DNA from: UBA2259 sp964543485
GTDB lineage: Bacteria; Patescibacteriota; Dojkabacteria; SC72
Direction of reading: 5' to 3'
DNA: 64,000 nt
Assembly: GCA_964543485.1 (NCBI GenBank)
Contig: CAZIYI010000001.1
Location: forward strand, 81,493 to 145,492
Under the pieces are notes generated by a model. The model did not search any database and had not been told where the DNA came from. It saw nothing but the letters and a program-made list of their open reading frames with translations. Both the position numbers and the translations under genes were made by a program. This document shows positions 7,924 to 17,350 of the stretch, piece by piece (position 1 is the first letter of the stretch; each line of letters opens with the position of its first letter).

Positions 7924-9354
7924 CTAATCGATTTGAGCCAATAGCTTTTGTGCTTCTATTGAGATTTCTCCATCCAAATCATACTCTATTGCCTTTTTAG
8001 CAAAATCTCTGGCCTCATCCAATTGCCCCCTCTCGAAGAAAAGTTCTGCAGATAGTAGATTGTAACCAGGGTTATATTTATCTAACTCCCAAAATATATC
8101 TAAGGTTTTTTGTGCTTCATCAAGCTCAGAGTTATCAATAAGATACTCCCCTTTGAGGTATAGATACTCGAGTTTCTGTGCTTTATCTAATTCTTCATAA
8201 TCAATAGAGTTCATATAGTATTCGAATTTTTCGCTATCACTTCTTAGGGAATATATATGCATGTAATATATCTGTATCCAAAATTCGTCGAATATATTTC
8301 CAGCAATTTTAGTAACTTCTAATCCCTTTTCAGTAAGATTCTCATCAATAAGAATGTCGAGATATTCCTTAAATAGCGCCTTTTCTACCTTGTCACCTCC
8401 ATAAGAGATGGCACTATCATAATATGCTGTAGCATTATTTAAATCATCTTTTAAGTAGTAGCATCTAGCAAGAACCCAGTATATATACTGATTCAGGTCA
8501 CTCAGTGTAGATAAATTCTCTAAAACCTCTATACTTTTATCATATTCCCCATATTCAAAATATCCCTTTCCTAATATATACAAACCATCAATATACTCAC
8601 CCATATCATTTAAATGGGGTTCCAACAAAGCAATTGTTAAGTAAGGATACTGAGCATCTATATAGTACTTACCTAGTTTTGTGCCATTGAATAGGACATC
8701 TTCGTTAAGTGTATCTAAAACTGATATCCAATCTGAATACTCCTCTCTCCATTCGTCTCCGGGCTCTATATCTTTAATTGAAGATTTGGCTTTCTCAAAA
8801 TTACTCAATGCTTCAATATATGAAAGTAACAGTTTTGCTTCTATTTGCATATCTCCATCAAAATTCTCTTGCAACATTGATTTCGCTTCCTCAATCTTTC
8901 CCCTTTGAATATAGCTTTTTCCAAGACCAAGTAAAGCTTCTTTGTTACCAGAATCCATACTCTTTGCTAATTGATAGTTATACAAAGCCCTCTCGTAGTT
9001 GCCTACTAAATATTGTCGATCACCAACAGCAGAGTAAAGTATGGACCTATCTTTATCATCTAACTCTACACCAGATTCATCTATTAACTTCGTGGCATCT
9101 TCCAATCTATTCTTTAAGATAAAGATGTCTACAATACCTTGAAGTGCCTCTGGTCTTGAAGGGATTAAATCAACAGCTGTGCTTAATTTCTCAATAGCTG
9201 GAGTGTACTCTTTGCCCTCAATTAAAATATTGGCATCTGAGATCAGTATGTTGTACTCATTCATCTTTTCTTCAGATACAGTACAGCCAGACAGAAGGAA
9301 TCCACATACAACAACTATTGTAAATAGAGATAAATTTTTTAATATATTTTTCAT
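7924..9354 (-). CDS. TPR-repeat lipoprotein
   Basis: Protein of 476 aa with a lipoprotein signal: basic start MKNILKNLS, hydrophobic core, and lipobox LLSGC with the lipidated cysteine near residue 24. The rest is a solenoid of tetratricopeptide-like helical pairs (for example YTPAIEKLSTAVDLIP, YERALYNYQLAKSMD, YDKSIEVLENLS), probably eight to ten units. TPR lipoproteins act as scaffolds on the outer face of the membrane. A specific partner cannot be named. It lies upstream of fusA on the same strand but probably in its own unit. Confidence 0.75.
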   Translation of the reverse strand: MKNILKNLSLFTIVVVCGFLLSGCTVSEEKMNEYNILISDANILIEGKEYTPAIEKLSTAVDLIPSRPEALQGIVDIFILKNRLEDATKLIDESGVELDDKDRSILYSAVGDRQYLVGNYERALYNYQLAKSMDSGNKEALLGLGKSYIQRGKIEEAKSMLQENFDGDMQIEAKLLLSYIEALSNFEKAKSSIKDIEPGDEWREEYSDWISVLDTLNEDVLFNGTKLGKYYIDAQYPYLTIALLEPHLNDMGEYIDGLYILGKGYFEYGEYDKSIEVLENLSTLSDLNQYIYWVLARCYYLKDDLNNATAYYDSAISYGGDKVEKALFKEYLDILIDENLTEKGLEVTKIAGNIFDEFWIQIYYMHIYSLRSDSEKFEYYMNSIDYEELDKAQKLEYLYLKGEYLIDNSELDEAQKTLDIFWELDKYNPGYNLLSAELFFERGQLDEARDFAKKAIEYDLDGEISIEAQKLLAQID

Positions 9355-9424
9355 ATTTCCTATTGTACATAAGTTTTTACAATCATGCTATACTTTGACT
9401 ACTCCCATAATATATGGAGTCAGT

Positions 9425-10366
9425 ATGGACGCTAACATATACTACAAACAAAAGAAAACAGACACACTAATCCCGATCCTATTTTCCCTCATATTTGGAT
9501 TTCTTTTTATTTTTTTCCTTTCCAATATAGATATGGTCGTATTTGCTCAACAGGAAAAATATCTTTCCGATTCTCAATTTAAAAATATCTCCTTTATACC
9601 AAACTTAAATACCTCAAACACCTCTTCTGGACTAAAACTACTTACCATAGTAAAGGATGATACTGTTTACAGAATAATTACTAAATCATCAGATATATTC
9701 CAAATATTCAGAGAAAACGACATATTACTTGATGAGAAAGATGTTGTTACTCTAAGTACACAGTATATTCAAAATGGAACAATTATTACTGTTGTAAGAA
9801 CAGATAAGATAACGGTTTTTAAATTTATAGATGTAGCGTATAAAACTGAAACTATAGAGAATAGTGCATACCTTAAAGGGCAAAAACATATTAAACAGAA
9901 AGGAATAAATGGAGTAATGAAACAGAAGTTACTTAATACTTATGAGAATGGGTATCTAGTTGAAAGTATATTAATATCTGAAGAGATTGATATACAACCT
10001 GTAAATGAAATAATTGAATTAGGAACATCCGATTTTCTCTTAAAAGATATTGAAAAAAGAGATTATGACTGTCCTTTCTGGTACTCCGTGGTTGATTCTG
10101 GACCATACAGTGAAGAAGAGAAAAAGTGGCTTAAGTTTATTATGTACTGTGAATCTGGATGTAATGCAGAATCTGACAAAGGAACATACAAAGGTCTATT
10201 TCAATGGAGTCCATATTGGTGGAAGAAACAATTCAAAGAGAATATTTTCGATGGATATGCACAGATTAAACATACTATCGAAAAATATAGGGCTGGGGAA
10301 TCTACTAGAAGAAATCAGTGGCCAGCATGTCATTCTAGATATCTTTCAAATCTTGAAAACAATTAA
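9425..10366 (+). CDS. Rpf/YabE-like secreted muralytic protein: DUF348, G5, transglycosylase-like domain
   Basis: Membrane-anchored wall hydrolase of 313 aa. The start is the ATG at 9425, 5 nt after a GGAG ribosome-binding site (9416-9419); the longer frame would run into the opposite gene. An N-terminal hydrophobic segment is followed by VVFAQQ, a possible signal-peptidase site. Next comes a DUF348-like region (LLTIVKDDTVYRIITKSSD...DVVTLS), then a G5-like domain (ENGYLVESILISEEI, PVNEIIELGTS). The C-terminal ~90 residues hold YCESGCNAESDKGTYKGLFQ, where the Glu of CESG is the expected catalytic acid of lysozyme/Rpf-type enzymes. The layout matches resuscitation-promoting factors and YabE. 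It is convergent with pcrA, overlapping by 4 nt. Confidence 0.8.
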   Translation: MDANIYYKQKKTDTLIPILFSLIFGFLFIFFLSNIDMVVFAQQEKYLSDSQFKNISFIPNLNTSNTSSGLKLLTIVKDDTVYRIITKSSDIFQIFRENDILLDEKDVVTLSTQYIQNGTIITVVRTDKITVFKFIDVAYKTETIENSAYLKGQKHIKQKGINGVMKQKLLNTYENGYLVESILISEEIDIQPVNEIIELGTSDFLLKDIEKRDYDCPFWYSVVDSGPYSEEEKKWLKFIMYCESGCNAESDKGTYKGLFQWSPYWWKKQFKENIFDGYAQIKHTIEKYRAGESTRRNQWPACHSRYLSNLENN

Positions 10367-12372
10367 TTCTGCCAACTGTAGTAATCACATATATCTTGAG
10401 GTATCTCACCAAGAAATCTAGAAGGTATTTGAGTACTATACCCTTCCCTAGTCAATCTTTGTTCTGTGAATGTAAGATACAATTTCTCCTTTGCTCTGGT
10501 AATACCTACATAACACAATCGTCTCTCCTCCTCTAGTTCATCTTCATCTGTAAAGGATCTAGAGTGTGGAAGAATTCCTTCCTCTACACCGATAATAAAT
10601 ACATTATCAAACTCCAAACCCTTAGAAGAGTGCAATGTCATAAGATTAACATAATTACCACTCCCATCCTGATTCTTACTTTGTTCCTGTTCTATTAAAT
10701 TTATTTCTTGAAGAAACATATCTAGTGATTTCTCTTTATACTTAAGTACATAGCTATTCGAAACATTCTTTAACTCTTCAATATTTTCCTTTTTGTACTC
10801 CGCCTCTTCAGAACCATCATCCATCCATTCTACATATCTTGTTTTTCTTAAAATATGATCTATCACGGATAAAACATTAAGACCTTGTGTCTCTATATAA
10901 ATACCACCAAAGAGCGAAACAAGAGATTGAAATTTCATAACTTCTTCTCTTTTTGAAAGTATACATTCATACACCTTATTGGAAATATTCAAACTATGAT
11001 TTAAAGAGTTTTCTAATTCATAGCTCCCAACAAGTAGTTCGCCTACAGAGCATGTACATTGATGAGCAATAGAATGTAGTTGAGCAACAGATTTAGGACC
11101 CATCTTTCTATTTGGAACATTTAAAATTCTTGATACACTTAAATCATCCTTGAGATTAAAAAGGAATCTCATATAACTGAGAATATCTTTAATTTCTTTT
11201 CTCTCATAGAATCTAAAACCTCCAACGAGTTTATACGGCAAACCACCCTTAAGCATTGCTTCCTCAATTGCTCTTGATTGATAATTTGTTCTATACAACA
11301 CCGCTATTTCAGTTAATTGCTCCCCATTTCGTCTTAATCTATTTATCTCATCAACAACATATTCAGCTTCGTTTTCCTGATCTTGTGCCTGATACATAGT
11401 AATACTTTTCCCTGAATCTTTTTCAGTCCAAAGTTTTTTGTCTACTCGTAATGCATTTTGCTTAATTACAGACATAGCTGCTGATATTACATTACCTGTA
11501 GATCTGTAGTTCTGTTCTAATTTAATAACTTTTACACTTTTAAAATCTTTTTCAAATGATTGTATATTTTTAATATCAGCACCTCTCCACCCATATATAC
11601 CCTGGTCGTCATCTCCTACAACACAAATATTTTGATACTTCTGAGACATAAGTTTTGCAAACATATACTGAGCAGTATTAGTATCTTGGTATTCGTCTAT
11701 AAGGATGTATCTATATATTTCTTGATATGATTCTAATACTTTCTTGTTATCTGTTAAAAGCTTAACAGTAAGATATATTAAATCACCGAAATCTACAGCA
11801 TTTTGTGCTTGTAACTGTTTTTGGTATAAGGGGTATATATCCGTAACAATATCTTCGATATACCCACCGTAGTGTTGAGAGAATTTATCAGGACCAATCA
11901 ATTCGTTTTTTGCTGCGGAAATAAAATATGAAATAGATTTAGGTTTAATCTGTTTAATATCAATATCTTGTTCAATGAGAATATCTTTAATCAGGTTATC
12001 AGAATCATCAGAATCAAATATTGAGAAATTAGGGAGTAAGCCAACTTCTTTTGCATTATGCCTAAGAAATAGCGCTCCGATAGAGTGAAAAGTCCCTATT
12101 AGTGGTATCTCTTTATTACTTACCTCTAAATCTTTAAGTATCCCCATTACTCTCTCTTGCATCTCTCCTGCTGCTTTTTTAGTAAATGTTACAGCCATAA
12201 TATTACCAGGAGATACATCTTTATTTGTAATGAGATGGGCAATACGATTTGTTATTACTCTCGTTTTACCAGAACCAGCACCAGCAAAGACTAGTAAAGG
12301 ACCATCCGTTGTCTCAACAGCAATCTTTTGCTGGTTATTCAATTTTCCGAAAATAATATCTTGGGATACCAC
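10363..12372 (-). CDS. PcrA/UvrD-type DNA helicase
   Basis: Superfamily 1A 3'-5' helicase of 669 aa for repair and replication restart. Motif I is GAGSGKTR, motif II is IDEYQDTN, motif III is VVGDDDQGIYGWRGAD, motif IV-like is LEQNYRSTG, motif V is LMTLHSSKGLEFDNVFI, and motif VI is CYVGITRAKEKL. The start is GTG at 12370-12372; a TATAAT sits only 7 nt upstream, which suggests a leaderless message. Without a Rep/PcrA/UvrD tree the exact paralogue is open. Confidence 0.93.
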   Translation of the reverse strand: MVSQDIIFGKLNNQQKIAVETTDGPLLVFAGAGSGKTRVITNRIAHLITNKDVSPGNIMAVTFTKKAAGEMQERVMGILKDLEVSNKEIPLIGTFHSIGALFLRHNAKEVGLLPNFSIFDSDDSDNLIKDILIEQDIDIKQIKPKSISYFISAAKNELIGPDKFSQHYGGYIEDIVTDIYPLYQKQLQAQNAVDFGDLIYLTVKLLTDNKKVLESYQEIYRYILIDEYQDTNTAQYMFAKLMSQKYQNICVVGDDDQGIYGWRGADIKNIQSFEKDFKSVKVIKLEQNYRSTGNVISAAMSVIKQNALRVDKKLWTEKDSGKSITMYQAQDQENEAEYVVDEINRLRRNGEQLTEIAVLYRTNYQSRAIEEAMLKGGLPYKLVGGFRFYERKEIKDILSYMRFLFNLKDDLSVSRILNVPNRKMGPKSVAQLHSIAHQCTCSVGELLVGSYELENSLNHSLNISNKVYECILSKREEVMKFQSLVSLFGGIYIETQGLNVLSVIDHILRKTRYVEWMDDGSEEAEYKKENIEELKNVSNSYVLKYKEKSLDMFLQEINLIEQEQSKNQDGSGNYVNLMTLHSSKGLEFDNVFIIGVEEGILPHSRSFTDEDELEEERRLCYVGITRAKEKLYLTFTEQRLTREGYSTQIPSRFLGEIPQDICDYYSWQN

Positions 12373-12379
12373 AGTACAG

Positions 12380-12385
12380 ATTATA
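12380..12385 (-). promoter_or_regulatory. -10 box for pcrA, 7 nt before GTG
   Basis: TATAAT on the minus strand (plus-strand ATTATA at 12380-12385) ends 7 nt before the GTG start, so the mRNA would begin at or next to the start codon. No -35 box is evident. Confidence 0.45.
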
Positions 12386-12442
12386 TTCTAAGTTGAAATT
12401 AAGATATATAGATGAAAAGTTATAAGGCGAAAAATATATGAA

Positions 12443-13630
12443 CTAAATCTCTTTAGCGTATTTCTGATATACCCATCCCTTGTTTCCATCATTAAAGAGT
12501 ATTTCATACCATCCTTCTTCTTTTTTAGTAACAATAAATACATCACCTTCATTTGCGACTTCCACCTTAGCACAGCTATACCATCTGCACTCTCGAATAT
12601 TAACAAATCCGTACTCAGGGGATACTATCTCTATTAGTTTGTTGTCTCCTTTGACAATTGTAAACTCAATATCAAACTCACTACCCTCTACACTGTTTTC
12701 CGAAGATTTCATAAAGTAGTAACTCTCTTTGTATGTACCTGGTCTACTTTTAGCATTTAATTCGAATGTGACTTCTGTTGAGTCTCCTGGCTTAACATAG
12801 CTGCTTTTAATATATGTTGGTTTACTGAAACTCTCCCATACACCATTAATTGCATGAGGACTTTCTACTGAATCTTTTGTAGAGATATATATGTATGTAG
12901 AACCACCAAACCAAGTAAAATCATTTTCATTTTTAATATTTACTTTAACTAACAACTTTTTACCTATCTCAACTTCTTTGGAATAATCGACAGAAATAAT
13001 ACTTCCCTTGTATTCGAGATCTCCTTCCTCACTCCATTGAACATTTTCGATAGAACTTAGAATAGAATTTCTCATAGATTTCTGAGATGAAGAGTGTGTG
13101 AGATATGATATCGATTTATCATCTTTCTTTATTTTTAAATCAACAAAATCCCAACTTCCCTCTTTTACACCGTATTTATATGATAGCTCTTGAACAAAAG
13201 AGGTAAGTGAAGAACTCGCTCTTGGAGATAGGGTTGTACTATTATCCATTATTCCAATTAAAACAACGCCTTCACCTGCCTGTAATCCAGGATTTATACC
13301 TATACCACCTCTCGCACCTTCATATATATTCCCACTTCTATCAATTAGATAGTTATATGGTATATCGTTTAATTTTAATCTTGTGATACTGTAGTAATAC
13401 AAGAGTTTAATCCATAGCTGTGGATCATCAGTCAAATCATTACTGAAACCATTTAATTGGGATATATATATTTTTTGAGGAAAAGAGTAAATATCAGATT
13501 CTTCAGAGAGAGTTTCATCAAATCCCATATCTTCTCTTTTAACGATATCTATTGCATAAATTGCTGAAGAAAAACAGGACACAATTGTTAAGCAAAGAAG
13601 TATTTTAATAAATAGTTTATGAACTTTCAT
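12443..13630 (-). CDS. secreted PGRP-like / NBR1-like Ig / SH3 protein, zinc ligands apparently lost
   Basis: Signal peptide (MKVHKLFIKILLCL...SSAIYA), then a domain resembling amidase_2/PGRP: PYNYLIDRSGNIYEGARGG near residues 96-114 and GEGVVLIGIMDN. The family's zinc ligands are not visible: the first HH position reads IYISQL and no later His fits, so it is probably a binding pseudo-enzyme. Residues ~210-320 resemble an Ig-like NBR1-type domain (FTWFGGSTYIYIS, VKPGDSTEVTFELNA). The C-terminus is an SH3-like module (GFVNIRECRWYSC...GWYEILF, KGWVYQKY). It is the last gene of the VirB6-like operon, so it may bind peptidoglycan for that machine. Confidence 0.7.
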   Translation of the reverse strand: MKVHKLFIKILLCLTIVSCFSSAIYAIDIVKREDMGFDETLSEESDIYSFPQKIYISQLNGFSNDLTDDPQLWIKLLYYYSITRLKLNDIPYNYLIDRSGNIYEGARGGIGINPGLQAGEGVVLIGIMDNSTTLSPRASSSLTSFVQELSYKYGVKEGSWDFVDLKIKKDDKSISYLTHSSSQKSMRNSILSSIENVQWSEEGDLEYKGSIISVDYSKEVEIGKKLLVKVNIKNENDFTWFGGSTYIYISTKDSVESPHAINGVWESFSKPTYIKSSYVKPGDSTEVTFELNAKSRPGTYKESYYFMKSSENSVEGSEFDIEFTIVKGDNKLIEIVSPEYGFVNIRECRWYSCAKVEVANEGDVFIVTKKEEGWYEILFNDGNKGWVYQKYAKEI

Positions 13631-13698
13631 AGTAGATATTGTATCACAAAAAATACAGTCCTACGCTTTCAATATTCAAAAACAAAACGATATTATTT

Positions 13699-14697
13699 CT
13701 AATCTCGGAGATTAACAGGAACTCCATGCTCATCTGAAATTTTCTCCTCTGATACCTCCTGTATAGTTAGATAGGAAGGGTCAACAGCACAGATAAACAA
13801 ATCCGTAACAGTCCAATATTTTTCATTGCTTTTAGTCACTACAAGACCCTCACCTTCTAACTTATAGGTTGGTAGAATATATCCATTTGAAGAGTCATTA
13901 AAAATATACATTAATGATATTTTATCTACAAAATACTCTTTAAATTCATATGAATCTGGCTTATTATAATAGCGTTCTTCAATTTCATTAGAGGTAATCA
14001 TTCTGGGATACAAACCGTTTAATACTAACTTATTTAAACTCATAAGGGGCATATATTGATACTCTTCTAAACTCTCTTCTTTGATTAAAAGTAATAACAT
14101 ATTAATTATTTCCCCATTATCATTTGTTTTTATAATAAAAGCTTCACCGTTCAAAGCAGAAGATCCTATCGCTATTCCTTTAAGTATATATTGACCCGAA
14201 TATGTAACCCCTCCGTTAGATTCCTCACTGTTAGTTAACGATATTTTCTCAATATCCAGATACTCTATAAAAAAACTTTTTAAATCTTCATCTGAATTAA
14301 TTACTGGAAGATCTTGGATACCTTCTTTAAATAGAATTGATAGAATTCCATAATCAATAGAGAAACCAATATAATTATCATCTTCAAGATATATAGATGT
14401 ATTCTTTGAGTAATCCGTTGATTCATTTGAAAGTAAATTAACAAAGAACTCTAGGACTTCAGAGTTAAATCCAATTACTTTTAGTACCTTATCTTTTTTA
14501 GGAATCTCTATTTCATTCTCCTGCAAATCTATCTCTACTAATTCTTTTTGCATTGGATATGGACTTTCAATAATTTCTGGGTTATTAGAATAGCCATCTT
14601 TGTTACTTCTAGCTAAAAAGAAACCAAATAGGACTATAAGAACAGTTAGTAATATTGCAATTATTGTAATAAGTATTTTGTTTCTTCGAAAAACCAT
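13699..14697 (-). CDS. single-pass membrane protein of unknown function
   Basis: Protein of 332 aa with a basic start MVFRRNK, one transmembrane helix at about residues 8-28 (ITIIAILLTVLIVLFGFFLA), and an extracytoplasmic domain of ~300 residues with mixed alpha/beta character and no recognised motif. It is 17 nt downstream of the metalloprotease gene and in line with the VirB6-like operon, so it may be a VirB8-like or accessory envelope subunit. That is an inference from context only. Confidence 0.6.
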   Translation of the reverse strand: MVFRRNKILITIIAILLTVLIVLFGFFLARSNKDGYSNNPEIIESPYPMQKELVEIDLQENEIEIPKKDKVLKVIGFNSEVLEFFVNLLSNESTDYSKNTSIYLEDDNYIGFSIDYGILSILFKEGIQDLPVINSDEDLKSFFIEYLDIEKISLTNSEESNGGVTYSGQYILKGIAIGSSALNGEAFIIKTNDNGEIINMLLLLIKEESLEEYQYMPLMSLNKLVLNGLYPRMITSNEIEERYYNKPDSYEFKEYFVDKISLMYIFNDSSNGYILPTYKLEGEGLVVTKSNEKYWTVTDLFICAVDPSYLTIQEVSEEKISDEHGVPVNLRD

Positions 14698-14714
14698 CTC
14701 CAGTTTTTAAGAAA

Positions 14715-17336
14715 TTAATCCCAACAGAAACCGTCTATCATCCCAGCAATATCCCTATAACAAGCACTTGAAGTATCCCAACCCAATGCTGCATTTTTAG
14801 CACCTTCTTCATCACAAGAAGAAGGAAGTGGCATCTGAGTTGCAGACACACACCCCCCAGCAGAAGTAACAAATTTATACCCACCTCCGTTTTTTGATAA
14901 ATAATCAGCTCCCCATTCTGCCATAAGCGTACTATCACTACCTTGTATTTGATGTATTAATTCGTGTACTGAGAGACTAACAAAATAGTCACAAGAAGCA
15001 CCTGATACTTTTTCTCTACTACAATATATTTTATCAGAACTATAACACCAAGCCCAATCAATTAAGACGCACATAGGATGCCCAGGGCAATCTACTATTT
15101 CTAAAGAGGTACTTACAGGAGCGTAGTTTTGAGAAACAAAATCTTTCGCAATATTAAACGCATCTTCTAGTGTACCACCACCTACACATTCTGGTACATC
15201 TGGAGTTGGACCAACAGGTCCAACAATCGGTTCTACTGGTATAGGTTCTGTGAATCCATAATCAGGACATATTTCAACTTTACCAGGGATTACGTGTGTG
15301 TAGGAATATACTTCTTTTTGCCATTTCCTCACTGATCCTGAACCTAAACTTACCATAAGAACAAATATCCCTATCACACCTAAAGCAAATAGCATACCAA
15401 CAGTTGTTAATAATTTTCCTAATTTAATTATCAAATCAGTAAGAACCCATGTTACTGCTGTAACAAAAGCACTTCCTAAAGGTGTTAATACCAGACCCGC
15501 AGAACCAGCAATTGCTGTAACTAAAGATCTAACTAAAGTTTTTAATCCACCCTGGGTAATCCATGTTCCAAGAAGTTTTCCAGCACCCGATTTAATCATC
15601 CAATTCCTTAAACTCTTATTTTTAAGCAAGATTCGGGCGAATCTTGCTCTGTTTCGTACTAATACTTTATTAATAGATGATTCAATTGCGCTCTTAAATT
15701 TTGATGGCCAACTAAAAATATTGATAAGATTTTGTAACCCTTTAGCTTTTTTAAGAGTTGCTTCTATTCTCGCCAAATCCTTGGCAGATATCCCTGATGC
15801 CTTCATTTTTATTAGTGTAGTTTTCATAAAAGCATCAAAATCTTTGTTGGTAAGTTTATCATTAAACTTACCCAGAAGTTCTTTTTGAGATAACCCTTGA
15901 ATATCTTGAAGCGATTCGAGCTGTTTACTAAGTAAAAATGCAAATCCCTCACCATTAAAGAAAAGCGTTCTAAGGGCTGCTTTAGGAGTTAAATAGTAAA
16001 TAGTTTCAGACATCTTATTGTAAGTATTCGTGAACTTGTTCTTCCCCTCTTTGGCTTTAATTATATCAACCCCCCCAGCTTTACCAGAGGTGGTAGGACA
16101 TAAGAATGTATTTTTCCTTGCATCAAAAAAATCTCCTTTTAAAACACTAACAACTAGATTGGGTGCAAGAATTCCTCCATACACTCTATTTATTGAATCA
16201 ACCCATCCCTCTATTTTCCCCAGAGGAGCGAGAAAATTGTTTCTATCTCCTAACGCTCTTCTAGCCATTTCACCTAATTGTATTGCTTTCTCAATTTCTA
16301 CTTTCTTATCAGCATCTGTTTCTTGTTCCAGTGCTTTTTTCAAATTATTTAACTGATTCTCATTTCTGAGATTTACCATTAAACGGCTCTTTTCATATAT
16401 TTTTCTTTTTTTCTCTTCTTCAGTTCCAGAAGAAGCACCCTTTAGGGCTTCAACCTTTCCGTCAAGATAGTCAGTTTCTAAAGTTCTATACAATTCCGAG
16501 TTTGAAAGATCGATTTTGTCAGTCCCCTTTCTACTGTGAGTTGCTAAAGAGAAATTTTTTGCCTCCTCTCTTCCATATCTCTGAACAAGATATTCTTGGA
16601 CACTTTCACTCGCAACTCCCCCTCCCCAGTCTTTGGAAACATCTGTTTTACCAGTTTTAGGATTCTTAAAAATTGTTGGCCCAGTTTCGGTTAATCTATC
16701 CATGAATTCAAATTTTTCTTGCTCTCCCATTGAATCCCATCTTTTACCAAAAGTCTTTCTTCCGATTAATTCTATGCTTCTATCTCTGGTGAAATCAGAA
16801 TTAGAAAGAGTATCTAGTCTTATGTTCTGACCTACTGCTCTGTTGACTTTGTATTTTTCCGAATTCTCATTTGCCCCTGCACGAGCTAAAGCAATCTCTT
16901 TTGCTTCTAGATCACCATATTGATGAGCCCACGCAGTGGTAAGATAATCATCCATTACTTCGCCCAAGAATCTTATTCTATTAGCTTTTCTGACCCCTTT
17001 CCCTCTATCAATTTGTTTTTGTATAAATGTATTCGGATCTCGTAAGAAATCTATTACATTATTAGAGCTTATGGAAACCTTTGTTTGATCATCCAGTTTG
17101 AAATCGGCAAGTTTTATATCCAACATATCATTAAACTCATCGATTATGTTGTTAGTAATAAACGCACCAGGCATCTCTAATGATGCTGCTAGCGCATCAG
17201 TTAACATACTTTCTCCAGAGATACCAGTTGGTTTAATAGGTCTTCTTTTATCAGGACTTTTTTTAGATTCCTTGAAGATAAAATCAAATATAGAACCTAA
17301 TGCATCGTAATTTTCTTGTTTGCTTCGTTGAGCCAT
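14715..17336 (-). CDS. large membrane protein with C-terminal HExxH metalloprotease-like domain
   Basis: Protein of 873 aa in three parts. Residues 1-590 are a hydrophilic, probably cytoplasmic region rich in charged helices. Residues ~600-690 hold two or three hydrophobic segments (LVTAIAGSAGLVLTPLG, VTWVLTDLIIKLGKLL, LFALGVIGIFVLMVSLG). A proline-rich linker (PIPVEPIVGPVGPTPDVP) leads to a cysteine-rich extracytoplasmic domain with HELIHQ (His791, Glu792, His795) and a downstream AEWGAD (Glu807), the pattern of zinc peptidases with an E..AD third ligand. It lies 14 nt after the VirB6-like gene. A role in opening or maturing the envelope for the secretion-like machine is inferred. Confidence 0.65.
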   Translation of the reverse strand: MAQRSKQENYDALGSIFDFIFKESKKSPDKRRPIKPTGISGESMLTDALAASLEMPGAFITNNIIDEFNDMLDIKLADFKLDDQTKVSISSNNVIDFLRDPNTFIQKQIDRGKGVRKANRIRFLGEVMDDYLTTAWAHQYGDLEAKEIALARAGANENSEKYKVNRAVGQNIRLDTLSNSDFTRDRSIELIGRKTFGKRWDSMGEQEKFEFMDRLTETGPTIFKNPKTGKTDVSKDWGGGVASESVQEYLVQRYGREEAKNFSLATHSRKGTDKIDLSNSELYRTLETDYLDGKVEALKGASSGTEEEKKRKIYEKSRLMVNLRNENQLNNLKKALEQETDADKKVEIEKAIQLGEMARRALGDRNNFLAPLGKIEGWVDSINRVYGGILAPNLVVSVLKGDFFDARKNTFLCPTTSGKAGGVDIIKAKEGKNKFTNTYNKMSETIYYLTPKAALRTLFFNGEGFAFLLSKQLESLQDIQGLSQKELLGKFNDKLTNKDFDAFMKTTLIKMKASGISAKDLARIEATLKKAKGLQNLINIFSWPSKFKSAIESSINKVLVRNRARFARILLKNKSLRNWMIKSGAGKLLGTWITQGGLKTLVRSLVTAIAGSAGLVLTPLGSAFVTAVTWVLTDLIIKLGKLLTTVGMLFALGVIGIFVLMVSLGSGSVRKWQKEVYSYTHVIPGKVEICPDYGFTEPIPVEPIVGPVGPTPDVPECVGGGTLEDAFNIAKDFVSQNYAPVSTSLEIVDCPGHPMCVLIDWAWCYSSDKIYCSREKVSGASCDYFVSLSVHELIHQIQGSDSTLMAEWGADYLSKNGGGYKFVTSAGGCVSATQMPLPSSCDEEGAKNAALGWDTSSACYRDIAGMIDGFCWD

Positions 17337-17350
17337 TGTTTAATAATTAA

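Noticed and set aside
9179..9424. Upstream extension of the Rpf-like gene
   Set aside because: It would run antisense into the lipoprotein gene, whereas a GGAG site sits 5 nt before the ATG at 9425 and the signal segment begins there.
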